DNA of 64,000 nt from JAJDAT01 sp964344185 (GTDB lineage: Bacteria; Nitrospinota; Nitrospinia; Nitrospinales; JAJDAT01), in NCBI GenBank assembly GCA_964344185.1, contig CAYFMN010000003.1, forward strand, positions 1-64,000. Reading direction: 5' to 3'. Below the pieces are notes generated by a model. The model did no database searches and was not told the origin of the DNA. It saw nothing but the letters and a program-made list of their open reading frames with translations. The number at the start of each line of letters is the position of its first letter. The stretch's first letter is position 1. Both the position numbers and the translations under genes were made by a program. This document shows positions 55,914 to 64,000 of this stretch, in pieces.

Positions 55914-56492
55914 ATGAAAAAATTTGTCTTACTTTCAGGGATTTTGTTTTTTGGTTTTTTTCAAATTTCGATCGCATTTGGCGGGGATGCAGTAAAGATT
56001 TCCCTGGGCGATGTTCCTTTAACATTATTTGGGGACCACATAAAAGTGGGTAAGGCTTTGCCCAAAGTCGAGCTTCCAAACTTATCGTTGGCAATGACCG
56101 CTTTAGATTCGTTTAGAGGTAAGGTAACTATTCTCAGTATCGTGCCTTCATTAGACACCCCTACCTGTGAAAAACAAACTCATATTTTGAGCGAAGAAAA
56201 TCATGGTTTAGATAAAAAAGCTAATTTAATAACTATTAGCCGAGATTTACCCTTTGCACAGAAAAGATTTTCTAAAAAAGCTAAAATCAGTAATTTAACT
56301 TTTCTCTCGGATTATAGAGACGCTTCATTTGGAAAAGCGTCTGGGTTATTGATCCAGGAAAATCGCCTTTTAGCTCGCGCAGTTTTTGTCTTAGACAAAG
56401 ACGGTATTGTCCGCTATAAAGAAATTGTTTCCGAATTGGCAGAGTTGCCGAATATGGAAAAAGCTTTTAAAGCGGCGCAATCTTTATTGTAA
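55914..56492 (+). CDS. tpx: Thiol peroxidase (Tpx-like), exported, single-cysteine
   Basis: 192 aa. A signal peptide (about 1-23, ending IAFGGD) precedes a Tpx fold: ILSIVPSLDTPTCEKQT with the peroxidatic Cys, LITISRDLPFAQKRF, and LLARAVFVLDKDG. In E. coli Tpx the resolving Cys follows FAQSRF; here the position is Ser (FAQKRFS), and the protein has no other Cys. It should therefore work as a 1-Cys peroxidase with an outside reductant in the periplasm. The ribosome site AAGGGG precedes the ATG. Confidence 0.88.
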   Translation: MKKFVLLSGILFFGFFQISIAFGGDAVKISLGDVPLTLFGDHIKVGKALPKVELPNLSLAMTALDSFRGKVTILSIVPSLDTPTCEKQTHILSEENHGLDKKANLITISRDLPFAQKRFSKKAKISNLTFLSDYRDASFGKASGLLIQENRLLARAVFVLDKDGIVRYKEIVSELAELPNMEKAFKAAQSLL

Positions 56493-56642
56493 AGCCATTA
56501 ATTCTGTTTCATTTGGAGAAAATCTTCCGCCAAATGGATCTTGAAAATAATTTTCATAGATTCGACAAGTTGCTTTAATTTCGTCCATCTTGGTGATTCC
56601 GATTTCTTTCAAGAGCTGTAAAATTTCTCTGCGATTTAACAT
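56484..56642 (-). CDS. Small soluble protein (52 aa)
   Basis: The ATG at 56642 is preceded by AAGGAGAAGAAA, an excellent ribosome site. The product MLNRREILQLLKEIGIT… is helical and charged with one Cys (KATCRIYENYF). Its 3' end overlaps the tpx 3' end by 9 bp, tail to tail. No family recognised. Confidence 0.6.
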   Translation of the reverse strand: MLNRREILQLLKEIGITKMDEIKATCRIYENYFQDPFGGRFSPNETELMALQ

Positions 56643-57026
56643 TTTCTTCTCCTTGGGTAGAAAATTTATCCTAAAAAAACAAGTTTGTTTGCGCTATTGA
56701 AACGCCAAAATCGCAAATACAGGATATTTGGCGTTTCAACCTCTCTAATTATTTAATGCACAAACTATGCCAAGAGAAGTGAATGTTCTGTTGTTTTGGC
56801 AAAAAGCTTGAAAAGGCTTTATTGTTTAATAACTTAGTATTTTTTTTAGCTTGGGCTTACTTTGAAGCAATGCCTCCTTAGACCATAAAATGGGCAATTG
56901 TTTCCCCAATGCTACTTTTGTCCACAGGGAATGATCATAACCGCTTTATTTTGGGTATTAAGTCTTTATTTACTGACGTTTATCGGTTTTTTAGCTTTTT
57001 TGCAGACAACTTTTGTTCGAAGCTAA
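56643..57026. other. Intergenic region with a long inverted repeat
   Basis: About 380 bp without a supported gene. It holds the 13-bp inverted repeat at 56697-56739. A 31-codon frame at 56931-57026 encodes a hydrophobic helix but its AGGGA touches the ATG, so it is not called. Confidence 0.5.
56697..56739. promoter_or_regulatory. 13-bp inverted repeat upstream of the 52-aa gene
   Basis: TTGAAACGCCAAA (56697-56709) and TTTGGCGTTTCAA (56727-56739) are perfect inverted copies 17 bp apart, about 55 bp upstream of the start at 56642. The size and position suit an operator or stable RNA hairpin; there is no T-run. Confidence 0.45.
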
Positions 57027-59954
57027 CTAGTTGAAGACTTTGACTAAATGTTTAAAGGAGCTTGAGGATTCTTTAATTTTGCCTTCGTTACCTAATACGC
57101 AAACTGAACCGGAATCTTTTATTTTCTGGAACAAGGGAGCAAAACTTTTTATATCGCTGAGGGTTGTAGACATAACTTCTTCTCGTTTTTTTTGCCTTAA
57201 CTCGTGTGTCATTCCAGTCAAAGAATCGACCATAGAAATTGAGCCTTTACGGTCGGCGGTTAGAGGCGGGTCTAATCTTCCTACACAACCTATTATGAAT
57301 TTGTCTAACTCATCTTTGGACAGGTCCAAGTTAGATAGGAAATCAGGTATTTGATCGTAAACGCTTAAGGTTTCGTTCAGATTAGGGTCACGGTAAGATA
57401 CAAGCGCAAAATCACCGCTATAGTAATCAAAAGAAGCGGAACAGCCATAAGCGCCGCCTTTCATGCGGACATTTTCCCAGAGGTATTGAGTGTTCAGTAT
57501 GGCTTTTAAAACTTCAAATTTTCCTGAATACTCATATCCCCAGTTATATAAGTTAGCTCCTTTGCCAACATATTGTATGTTTCCCGCAGTTAAAAACGCT
57601 TCATTCAAATCATAGGAAGGAAGTTCCAGGGCAGCTTCGCTTTTTCCCTTTTCAGGGAATACTTGAGCCAATGAATTTATTTCGCTTTCAAAACTCGGGT
57701 AATCCTTAGACTCAGAAGTGACGTTTACTAACATATTTTCTTGAGAAATTATGAGGTCGGCTATGTTAGAAAAACAATCAGCGACTTCTTCGGGGTTTTT
57801 CTCGACTCTTTCTAACAAATTTTCCAGAAATCTAAAGTAAGCTAATCCTCCAGTGAATTCGTCATATCTCCCAATTAAGGAGTTATACGAATGGAGCCGG
57901 GAAATGACGTATTGATTACCCGCAGGCACAATAGAAGCTTCCATATCCGCTTTGGCTCCTCGAATAATGTCCAATAGCCTTTTTGAATCGGAGAAATCAA
58001 ATTCCCCTAAAAGCTCTCGGTAAATATCAAATAATTCGCCCAGCTTGTCTAACACGGCTTTTCCGCTAAAAAATACATACGATACAATTTTATTTTTATC
58101 GGCAAGCTTAAGAGATGAAAAGTGGCTTGTTCTAATACCGCCGGTATGGATTCCCATTCTCTGGGTGATTTCTACATAGCTGCTTTTTTTGGTTCCCATT
58201 TCAAGAATTAAACGTCCCAATAGCGGTAAATATTGCAGTTCATTGACGGGAACAGCTTTGGTATTGAAGCCTACTTGTACGTAACCGATTTTGTTGGTGA
58301 ATAAGTCATGGAATAAAACTTTGGGAGAATTTTGTCGTTTTTCCTCAATAGGGAACGCCGCCGGAGCGTCTCCTAAATCCTCTATACCTAACTTAGGCAA
58401 GGTCGCTAAAGCTTCGGGTGGATCTGGAATTAGTTGCAGCTCCTGGAGTTTCTTAGTTTCTTGTTCGGTTATTTCCAGTTCGCTGGCTTTTAGTTTTGAT
58501 TTATAATCCGCTAATTTCTTTTTTGTTTCCTCGTCTTTTTCTTCTGTTAAGCCGGGTTTTGGAATTCCGATCAAGACGCTTTTATGATTATTACTCAAGA
58601 GGTAATCTCGAATTAAATTCTCAAAATATCCATCTTCAGATTTTTCTCTTATTGTTTTTATGATCTCTTCATATTTGAGATGCATTAATGGGTCCCCGTC
58701 ATATAACCAGGAACCAAGAGATTGAATATTGTAAACAATGCCTTTAGAAAATCCTCCAAAGTTGGCTTCTCGCAATTTGAAGTCGACGGTATTGACAGCC
58801 GCTTTAATCATATTTTTGTCGATTCCATTTTCCGCCAATTCTTTTAAAACTCCGAAGATGAGATCGAGTACTTTTTTTTCGTTTTCTTTTTCCGTTCCTT
58901 TTAATCCTACGGCAAAGACCGTCTCTAACCTTTGGTCGTCAAAACCGCCGCCGGTCACTTCGCTTCCAAGTCCAGACTCAATAAGAGCCTTTCTAAGAGG
59001 GGAAGCCGGCGTTCCTAAAAGTAAATGGCTTAAAATATTAAACGCCATACAATGCTCTTGATCCACCGCTTTATTAAGCACCAGACCGACGGAAATGAAG
59101 GTTTTCTTATTTTCCGATTCTTCTTTAGCGATGGAATATTGAATTTCTTCTCGCTTTGGTTCGAGAAATTTAGGCTGGAGTTTAATCAATGAATCTGGAG
59201 TTTGCCTGGTGAATTCATTTAAAAAATTTTTCTGCATGAACTCAAGATATTCCAAAGTATCTCCATCTCCATAAAGGAAAATTCTGCTGTTGGAAGGATG
59301 ATAATGTTTTTTATGAAACGCTTTAAATTCTTCGTAAGTAAGCTCTGGAATGTTTTCAGGATCGCCTCCAGACTCAAAGCCATAGGTTGTGTCTGGGAAT
59401 AGCGAATGATTGAGATAACGATCCATTACGCTTTCTGGATCTGAAAACACGCCTTTCATTTCATTAAACACAACGCCCTTATAGATAATTTCGCTATTTG
59501 TCGATTCAAGTTCATGATGCCAACCTTCTTGCATAAAGGTTTCTTTGGTGATTTTAGGAAAAAATACGGCGTCTAAGTAAACGCTCATTAAATTAAACAG
59601 GTCTTTTTTATTTCTGCTTGCGACGGGATACATTGTTTTATCGGGAAACGTCATAGCGTTAAGGAATGTTTTGAGACTTCCTTTCATTAATTCCATGAAT
59701 GGTTCCTTGACGGGATATTTTCTGGAACCGCAAAGAACGCTATGTTCTAAAATATGGGCCACTCCTGTGTCGTTTTCTGGGGGAGTTCTAAAAGTTACGC
59801 TGAAGACTTTATTGTCATCGTCGTTTTCCATGATAAGAACTTCGGCGCCAGTAACTTCGTGTTCAAAAATTAATACTAAAGAATTTAACTCGCTAACTTT
59901 TTCTTGTTTGTTCAGTTTAAAACCGCAGTAATTTTTTCCAACTTCCAATGTCAT
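57027..59954 (-). CDS. M16C-family metallopeptidase (presequence-protease-like)
   Basis: About 975 aa from the ATG at 59954, which has AAAGGA six bases upstream; a TTG at 59969 overlaps that ribosome site. The inverted zinc motif HILEH in GVAHILEHSVLCGSRKYP is followed by PFMELMKGSLKTFLNAMTFPDKTMYP and the downstream Glu ligand in VVFNEMKGV. The length and second half match eukaryotic PreP and bacterial M16C peptidases, which degrade small peptides in a closed chamber. The lack of a signal peptide indicates a cytosolic enzyme. Confidence 0.93.
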   Translation of the reverse strand: MTLEVGKNYCGFKLNKQEKVSELNSLVLIFEHEVTGAEVLIMENDDDNKVFSVTFRTPPENDTGVAHILEHSVLCGSRKYPVKEPFMELMKGSLKTFLNAMTFPDKTMYPVASRNKKDLFNLMSVYLDAVFFPKITKETFMQEGWHHELESTNSEIIYKGVVFNEMKGVFSDPESVMDRYLNHSLFPDTTYGFESGGDPENIPELTYEEFKAFHKKHYHPSNSRIFLYGDGDTLEYLEFMQKNFLNEFTRQTPDSLIKLQPKFLEPKREEIQYSIAKEESENKKTFISVGLVLNKAVDQEHCMAFNILSHLLLGTPASPLRKALIESGLGSEVTGGGFDDQRLETVFAVGLKGTEKENEKKVLDLIFGVLKELAENGIDKNMIKAAVNTVDFKLREANFGGFSKGIVYNIQSLGSWLYDGDPLMHLKYEEIIKTIREKSEDGYFENLIRDYLLSNNHKSVLIGIPKPGLTEEKDEETKKKLADYKSKLKASELEITEQETKKLQELQLIPDPPEALATLPKLGIEDLGDAPAAFPIEEKRQNSPKVLFHDLFTNKIGYVQVGFNTKAVPVNELQYLPLLGRLILEMGTKKSSYVEITQRMGIHTGGIRTSHFSSLKLADKNKIVSYVFFSGKAVLDKLGELFDIYRELLGEFDFSDSKRLLDIIRGAKADMEASIVPAGNQYVISRLHSYNSLIGRYDEFTGGLAYFRFLENLLERVEKNPEEVADCFSNIADLIISQENMLVNVTSESKDYPSFESEINSLAQVFPEKGKSEAALELPSYDLNEAFLTAGNIQYVGKGANLYNWGYEYSGKFEVLKAILNTQYLWENVRMKGGAYGCSASFDYYSGDFALVSYRDPNLNETLSVYDQIPDFLSNLDLSKDELDKFIIGCVGRLDPPLTADRKGSISMVDSLTGMTHELRQKKREEVMSTTLSDIKSFAPLFQKIKDSGSVCVLGNEGKIKESSSSFKHLVKVFN

Positions 59955-60163
59955 TTGGATTCCTTTCAAAATACAGGCTTAACTATTTCCCTATTAGTAG
60001 CGGAAATTTAAAGAATAGTATTTTATGATCGCTAAATAAAAACTTTGCGACGGATTCTAAAAATTTTAATTTTATGAATTTTCTATTTTTTATTATGAGG
60101 CTATCTCAAGGTAAAAAACCATAAAAATCTGCTGAGGATCTGTTTAAAAAAAAGAAAATTTGA

Positions 60164-60925
60164 TTATTTTATATCTAGACCTATGGGACAATGGTCCGAG
60201 CCCATCACTTGGTCTTCGATAAACCCATCTTTTACATTTTTCATTAAATCCTCAGTTACAAAAAAATAATCTATACGCCATCCAATATTTCTCGCTCTTG
60301 CGTTAAACCTGTAAGCCCACCAGGAATATTGTTCTTTTTCTGGATGAAGAGCGCGAAATGTGTCTACAAAGCCATGAGCTATAAACTTATCAACCCAGGC
60401 CCTTTCTTGCGGTAAAAAACCGGAATTTTTTTCATTGGCTTTATCGTTTTTTAGGTCAATACGGCAATGAGCGGTATTAACGTCCCCGGTAACGATTAGT
60501 TTCTTACCGGTTTTTTTTAGCTCTTCGCAGTGATCAAGGAAAGCGTCGTAAAAACGCATTTTGTAATCAAGCCTTTCTTCTCCGGACGTTCCATTAGGGA
60601 AATAGACGTTTAATAAATCAAATTTTGGAAATTCAGTTCGGACGATCCTACCTTCTATATCAAACTCTTCAATGCCCATACCCATAGTTACGGATTTTGG
60701 TTTTTTTTTGGTCAGAGTCAAAACTCCGCTATATCCCTTGCGTTCAGCAGAGTTCCAAAAGGCTTTATATCCCTTGGGGGGAAATAAACCTGAATCGACT
60801 TGATCGCTATTCGCTTTAGTTTCTTGGAGACATAGTACATCGGGTGATTCCTTTTCTATCCAGTCCAAAAATCCTTTTTTTAAAACGGCGCGAATACCAT
60901 TTACATTCCAACTAAATATTTTCAT
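60164..60925 (-). CDS. xth: Exodeoxyribonuclease III
   Basis: 253 aa. AP endonuclease/3' exonuclease of base-excision repair. All blocks are present: IFSWNVNGIRA, DVLCLQETKA (metal Glu), LLNVYFPNG, VTGDVNTAH (Asp/Asn), WWAYRFNARARNIGWRIDYF and GSDHCPIGLDI (catalytic Asp-His). The length is standard. It stands alone on the minus strand between the M16C and SGNH genes. Confidence 0.95.
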   Translation of the reverse strand: MKIFSWNVNGIRAVLKKGFLDWIEKESPDVLCLQETKANSDQVDSGLFPPKGYKAFWNSAERKGYSGVLTLTKKKPKSVTMGMGIEEFDIEGRIVRTEFPKFDLLNVYFPNGTSGEERLDYKMRFYDAFLDHCEELKKTGKKLIVTGDVNTAHCRIDLKNDKANEKNSGFLPQERAWVDKFIAHGFVDTFRALHPEKEQYSWWAYRFNARARNIGWRIDYFFVTEDLMKNVKDGFIEDQVMGSDHCPIGLDIK

Positions 60926-61014
60926 TTATTAGAAACCTATTTAAATAACAGCAGATTCAACTCGTAAGTGCAACTTAGGGTTGTGATTTAAGTTTTTTTT
61001 AGATAAACATATTT

Positions 61015-62844
61015 TTAAACTTTAAATCTTTTAGGTAAATTAGGATTTGATTGATAAAGTTTTTCTAATTTTTCAAATTTTTTATTTAAAAAATAATATC
61101 TTTCAATGGGGCGTAGCAAAACGGTAACGGGGTTATGTTTTAAAATATCTTTTATAAAAGATTTTATATAACGACTATGCCCAAGTTTTAAAAGAGTAAA
61201 AAAATATTTGGTCCATTCCATTTCTTTATAGACAAGGACTTGCTCTAGTCGGGATAATTTATCGAAGTGATTTTTTAAAATATATCCCTTGTTTTTAAAA
61301 TCAAAAAATAAACCTGGGTTTAACTTGATAAATTTTGACACTGCATTAAACGTTTTTAAGCTTGAAAGTTGAGATTCTGGTTTTTCTATTTCTGAAAACG
61401 CTACCTCCAAGCTTTTAGGATCCATAAAGTAAGTGTTTTTCAATACTTCCAGTTTTTTATTTTGACCGATAGGGCGAGCGAAATAAATAAACTCAAGAGT
61501 TTTTTTTGCTATTTTTTGGTTTTGAGGCCCTATTTCTCCAAACTTCAATATAGAGCTTTTATTATTTTTTAATGTTAGAGAGTTCCAAGAAACTGCCGTA
61601 TTAGAATTTGGCGCATACCAAAGGAAATTGTTTTTTATTAGGTTTCCATTAATATCCAGTTCTGTCTTTTGCGTTTGCTTTAGAGTAGTAGAATTTTGGT
61701 TGAATTGAGATTGCTCAAAGTAGATTCGATTCTGTTTTTTCCAAACTGTTAGCTTTTTCTTACTATTTTTATCGGATAAATCGTAATGTGCTTTTTGGCT
61801 GAGCTTGTTTAGATTCTTGAAGCTTTGATCCAGGTTTTTTATCCACTGGGAATCTGAAAGAAGATTTTCAAGACTAAGAGCTTTTTGATAGAGACTCAGG
61901 TTGCTTAACTTTTTTAAAGGTTCTAATTTTTTATAAATTGTTTCGGCGATTATTTTTGCCGCTTCTTTGTTTAAATGCCTGTCTCGTGGTGAGATGATTA
62001 ATTTAGAAGCGTTCCTATTATAAAAACCTTCTTTCCATAGATCTAAAACTGGCGTTTTATTTTTCTGGAACCAATCGGTTATTTTAGAATGAATATTTTT
62101 AAATGGGTAATCTTCTCCTAAGCGAAAGAAAACGGGTATGATGGTCGTCATAAAGTGGGAGCCTTTTAACCGGACTCCTTTGACCATGGTGTCGAGAAAT
62201 ACTTTTTCCATGTCCCAACCTCTCGATTCGTATTTCAAGTTGAGACACTCTGGAAATGTAGGTTTAAATTTAAGCGTTTCCTGCAATCGGTTGATGCGAA
62301 AATTTATAAAACTAAAAAGCTTTGATTGTTCTCCAAATGGAACATATTGGCGAGCTAGCCATAAGAAATCCTTGTCATGATGAGGACAATGGAAATGGGC
62401 TGGAGATGGAGCGTCATTCAGGTAAAAACCCAGCAATACGAGGTCCGGGTTAAACAAAAAACCATTTTCAAATAACTCATAAAGTTGAGTGTCGGTGTTC
62501 CAGCCTTGGTAAGCTGAGTTGATAACTTCAAAACGTTTTTTGGGTAAGTCAGCGTTTAGTAATGTTTCAAGTCGTTTTGGCCATGTATCTTCCAAATCGT
62601 CGATTCCATGGCCGACTGTCTGCGAATCCCCTAGAACGAAAATACGGAAAACGTTTGGAGGTTTATTTATTTCATGTTCAGTATCCCGATAGTTAAACTG
62701 GTTTCGTTTGACGTGGCGTTCCCACCAAGATTTATCAATTATACGCTCGTTTTTAGCCAGTATTCGAACGCCAACTTCGGCAAGAGCAAAAAAGACTAAA
62801 ATAGAAAAAAACGTCAATAATGGTAAAGCAATTTTTTTAGTCAA
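61015..62844 (-). CDS. SGNH/GDSL-hydrolase-like membrane-anchored protein, long form
   Basis: 609 aa. A single N-terminal membrane anchor (about 5-25) is followed by an SGNH domain: block I FVLGDSQTVGHGI with catalytic Ser, block II INSAYQGWNTD, block III LGFYLNDA and the C-terminal DRHLNKEAA with Asp/His. The last about 290 residues are Lys/Asn-rich and not recognised. A role in acyl modification of an exported polysaccharide is likely but unproven. It is 99 bp downstream of the next SGNH gene on the same strand. Confidence 0.82.
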   Translation of the reverse strand: MTKKIALPLLTFFSILVFFALAEVGVRILAKNERIIDKSWWERHVKRNQFNYRDTEHEINKPPNVFRIFVLGDSQTVGHGIDDLEDTWPKRLETLLNADLPKKRFEVINSAYQGWNTDTQLYELFENGFLFNPDLVLLGFYLNDAPSPAHFHCPHHDKDFLWLARQYVPFGEQSKLFSFINFRINRLQETLKFKPTFPECLNLKYESRGWDMEKVFLDTMVKGVRLKGSHFMTTIIPVFFRLGEDYPFKNIHSKITDWFQKNKTPVLDLWKEGFYNRNASKLIISPRDRHLNKEAAKIIAETIYKKLEPLKKLSNLSLYQKALSLENLLSDSQWIKNLDQSFKNLNKLSQKAHYDLSDKNSKKKLTVWKKQNRIYFEQSQFNQNSTTLKQTQKTELDINGNLIKNNFLWYAPNSNTAVSWNSLTLKNNKSSILKFGEIGPQNQKIAKKTLEFIYFARPIGQNKKLEVLKNTYFMDPKSLEVAFSEIEKPESQLSSLKTFNAVSKFIKLNPGLFFDFKNKGYILKNHFDKLSRLEQVLVYKEMEWTKYFFTLLKLGHSRYIKSFIKDILKHNPVTVLLRPIERYYFLNKKFEKLEKLYQSNPNLPKRFKV

Positions 62845-62943
62845 GAATTTGAATTTTGTTTAGATGGTTAGACATGAACTATTTGATCAACAGGTTGTTG
62901 TTATGAATTTTCAATTAGTTCTAAGAAAAGGAATTTAAGATAT

Positions 62944-64000
62944 TCAGGTTAACTTCATTTTCAAATATTCGAACATAGAATTTGCAAATATTTTATTTCC
63001 TTGCTCATTTAAATGTGGATCATATTTCCACACAACGGGTATTCCCTGTTTTGTCGTTTTGTTAAGTTTTTCGAAGAGAGGGATATAGCCGAATTTATAA
63101 TAATCAGACAGGTTTTTTATCCAATTAGAAGCAAAGTCAATTGGCAAGCCTTCATTGTGAAATTTAAATCCATCGATAATAATAAAACTGCCTTTATTTT
63201 TTTTAATTTGTTTACCCAACTCATGAATTAATTTTAAGTTAACCGGGTTATTAGTTTCCCAAGAGGGGAAGTTTTTAGAGTCTCCTTTATACTTTATGTT
63301 GGTCCAACTGGTTTCATCGGTTTCGTGTTTTTTGTCTGCTGTAGCGAATCTTTTTAAAAAACTTGACGCAAAAGATATTACAAAGGATTGTCTCTCCTTT
63401 TTTTTCATCCTTTTTCCATCCATTTCTTTTTCGATGTATTTTTTTTGTTCCTCAACAAATTCCTGGTACATGGATGGAGGAAAAAGGTTTAAGGGAAGGG
63501 TTTCTAAAAGGGAAAAAGAATCTTTAATATTATTTTGACGTAATAATTCTTTAAATTTTTTTAAATCGGATAAGTTTATATAATACAAATCGAAAGGAAT
63601 TTCATCGAGCATATGTTTTGGTATATATTCGCCTTTTTCTTTCCGAATATGCGCAAACGGTCTAATTCTTAAACATTTTCCTTTTTCATTCTTCAGTTTT
63701 TGAATTCCAAAGAAGCCGCTTTGACACCAACTAGGTGAAATTGTACGAAAATAGTTTTTTTCAAAAATGTAAATAAATACAAAGTCTGGATTGAATTTAG
63801 ACGCAAAGAGATTCCAGTTTAAAAAGTATTGATCGATACCATAGCCGGGCACGCCAAAATTTAAAACCTCAAAAGATTTTCCTGTTATTTGACTTAATTC
63901 TTGATTTAATCTTTTTTCTAATAATTGACCCGCCGTTTTTTCAAACTCTAATTGACGACCCGCGACCATTGAGTTTCCTACTAACGCTATCCTTAAAGTA
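62944..64000 (-). CDS. SGNH/GDSL-like protein, partial (runs off the window)
   Basis: The reading frame stays open through the window edge. Residues upstream of the first visible Met read TLRIALVGNSMVAGRQLEFEKTAGQLLEKRL when read in frame, matching TVRIALLGDSMIAAREVDFNKTAGQLLEKKL of the protein at 54441. So this is the C-terminal about 352 residues of a paralogue. Block I is GNS here instead of GDS. VVWKYDPHLNEQGNKIFAN near the end keeps Asp and His. The N-terminal membrane part lies beyond the window. Confidence 0.85.
   Translation of the reverse strand, partial: TLRIALVGNSMVAGRQLEFEKTAGQLLEKRLNQELSQITGKSFEVLNFGVPGYGIDQYFLNWNLFASKFNPDFVFIYIFEKNYFRTISPSWCQSGFFGIQKLKNEKGKCLRIRPFAHIRKEKGEYIPKHMLDEIPFDLYYINLSDLKKFKELLRQNNIKDSFSLLETLPLNLFPPSMYQEFVEEQKKYIEKEMDGKRMKKKERQSFVISFASSFLKRFATADKKHETDETSWTNIKYKGDSKNFPSWETNNPVNLKLIHELGKQIKKNKGSFIIIDGFKFHNEGLPIDFASNWIKNLSDYYKFGYIPLFEKLNKTTKQGIPVVWKYDPHLNEQGNKIFANSMFEYLKMKLT

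Noticed and set aside
56931..57026. 31-codon frame encoding a single hydrophobic helix, ending just before the M16C stop
   Set aside because: AGGGA directly abuts the ATG, too close for a working ribosome site; antisense-side position and no other support.

Overview
The window is AT-rich, densely coded DNA from a Gram-negative bacterium. It carries a KdsD-type Kdo-pathway isomerase, several lipoproteins with clear lipoboxes, periplasmic signal peptides and sugar-surface genes. The mix (DUF420 membrane protein, HdrD/EMO-like Fe-S membrane oxidoreductase, DUF3365 haem protein, DUF6178-like protein, large GT-C/TPR membrane proteins) recalls Nitrospinota or deltaproteobacterial-type lineages. That placement is inference from gene content, not a database match. 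There are no rRNA genes, CRISPR arrays, complete insertion sequences or phage genes. Two tRNA genes are present: Arg-CCG and Pro-CGG.

Layout. 0.1-3.7 kb: a TPR lipoprotein, then a CotH-kinase-like gene and a beta-helix gene that look like one gene broken by a frameshift. 4.0-8.2 kb (minus): kdsD, alaS, a small nitrile-hydratase-leader-like protein and tRNA-Arg in one run. 8.4-15.1 kb (plus): a NarL-type regulator, polA, a methyltransferase and a GT-C/TPR membrane protein. 15.1-22.9 kb: a surface-sugar island with a DegT aminotransferase, a WbqC-family protein, a UDP-galactopyranose-mutase-like flavoprotein, a methyltransferase and a second GT-C/TPR protein. This island is a decayed tandem duplication: each half keeps some genes intact and others only as remnants, and 528 bp of wbqC appears to be present twice without change. 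22.9-30.6 kb: a GNAT acetyltransferase, a 10-Cys secreted protein, tRNA-Pro, a chemoreceptor paired with a c-haem periplasmic protein, and an SH3/M48-protease/HAMP-like operon. 30.8-37.4 kb: purH, a DUF6178-like protein, a CobS-like protein lacking the acidic motif, pgeF, a histone H1-like gene and a ferredoxin.

37.5-46 kb: an FKBP/SlyD-like isomerase, an EMO/HdrD-like oxidoreductase, CsgG-like and HmuY-like envelope proteins, a DUF420 protein with a group of very small membrane proteins, a histidine phosphatase and an ABC ATPase. 46-50.5 kb: a third GT-C/TPR paralogue, an FG-GAP lipoprotein and a SprT-like protein. 50.7-57 kb: a lipoprotein alpha/beta hydrolase overlapping mutS2, an SGNH protein, and a periplasmic Tpx with a single cysteine. 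57-64 kb: an M16C (PreP-like) peptidase, exonuclease III and two more SGNH proteins, the last cut by the window edge.

The most distinctive non-coding signal is a family of about 75-110 bp repeats bounded by TTAA with imperfect terminal inverted repeats. In all three clear copies the TTAA end supplies the stop codon of a minus-strand gene. Two copies lie between convergent genes. The second distinctive signal is the reciprocal decay of the duplicated sugar island. All identifications were made by reading the sequence; no searches were run.
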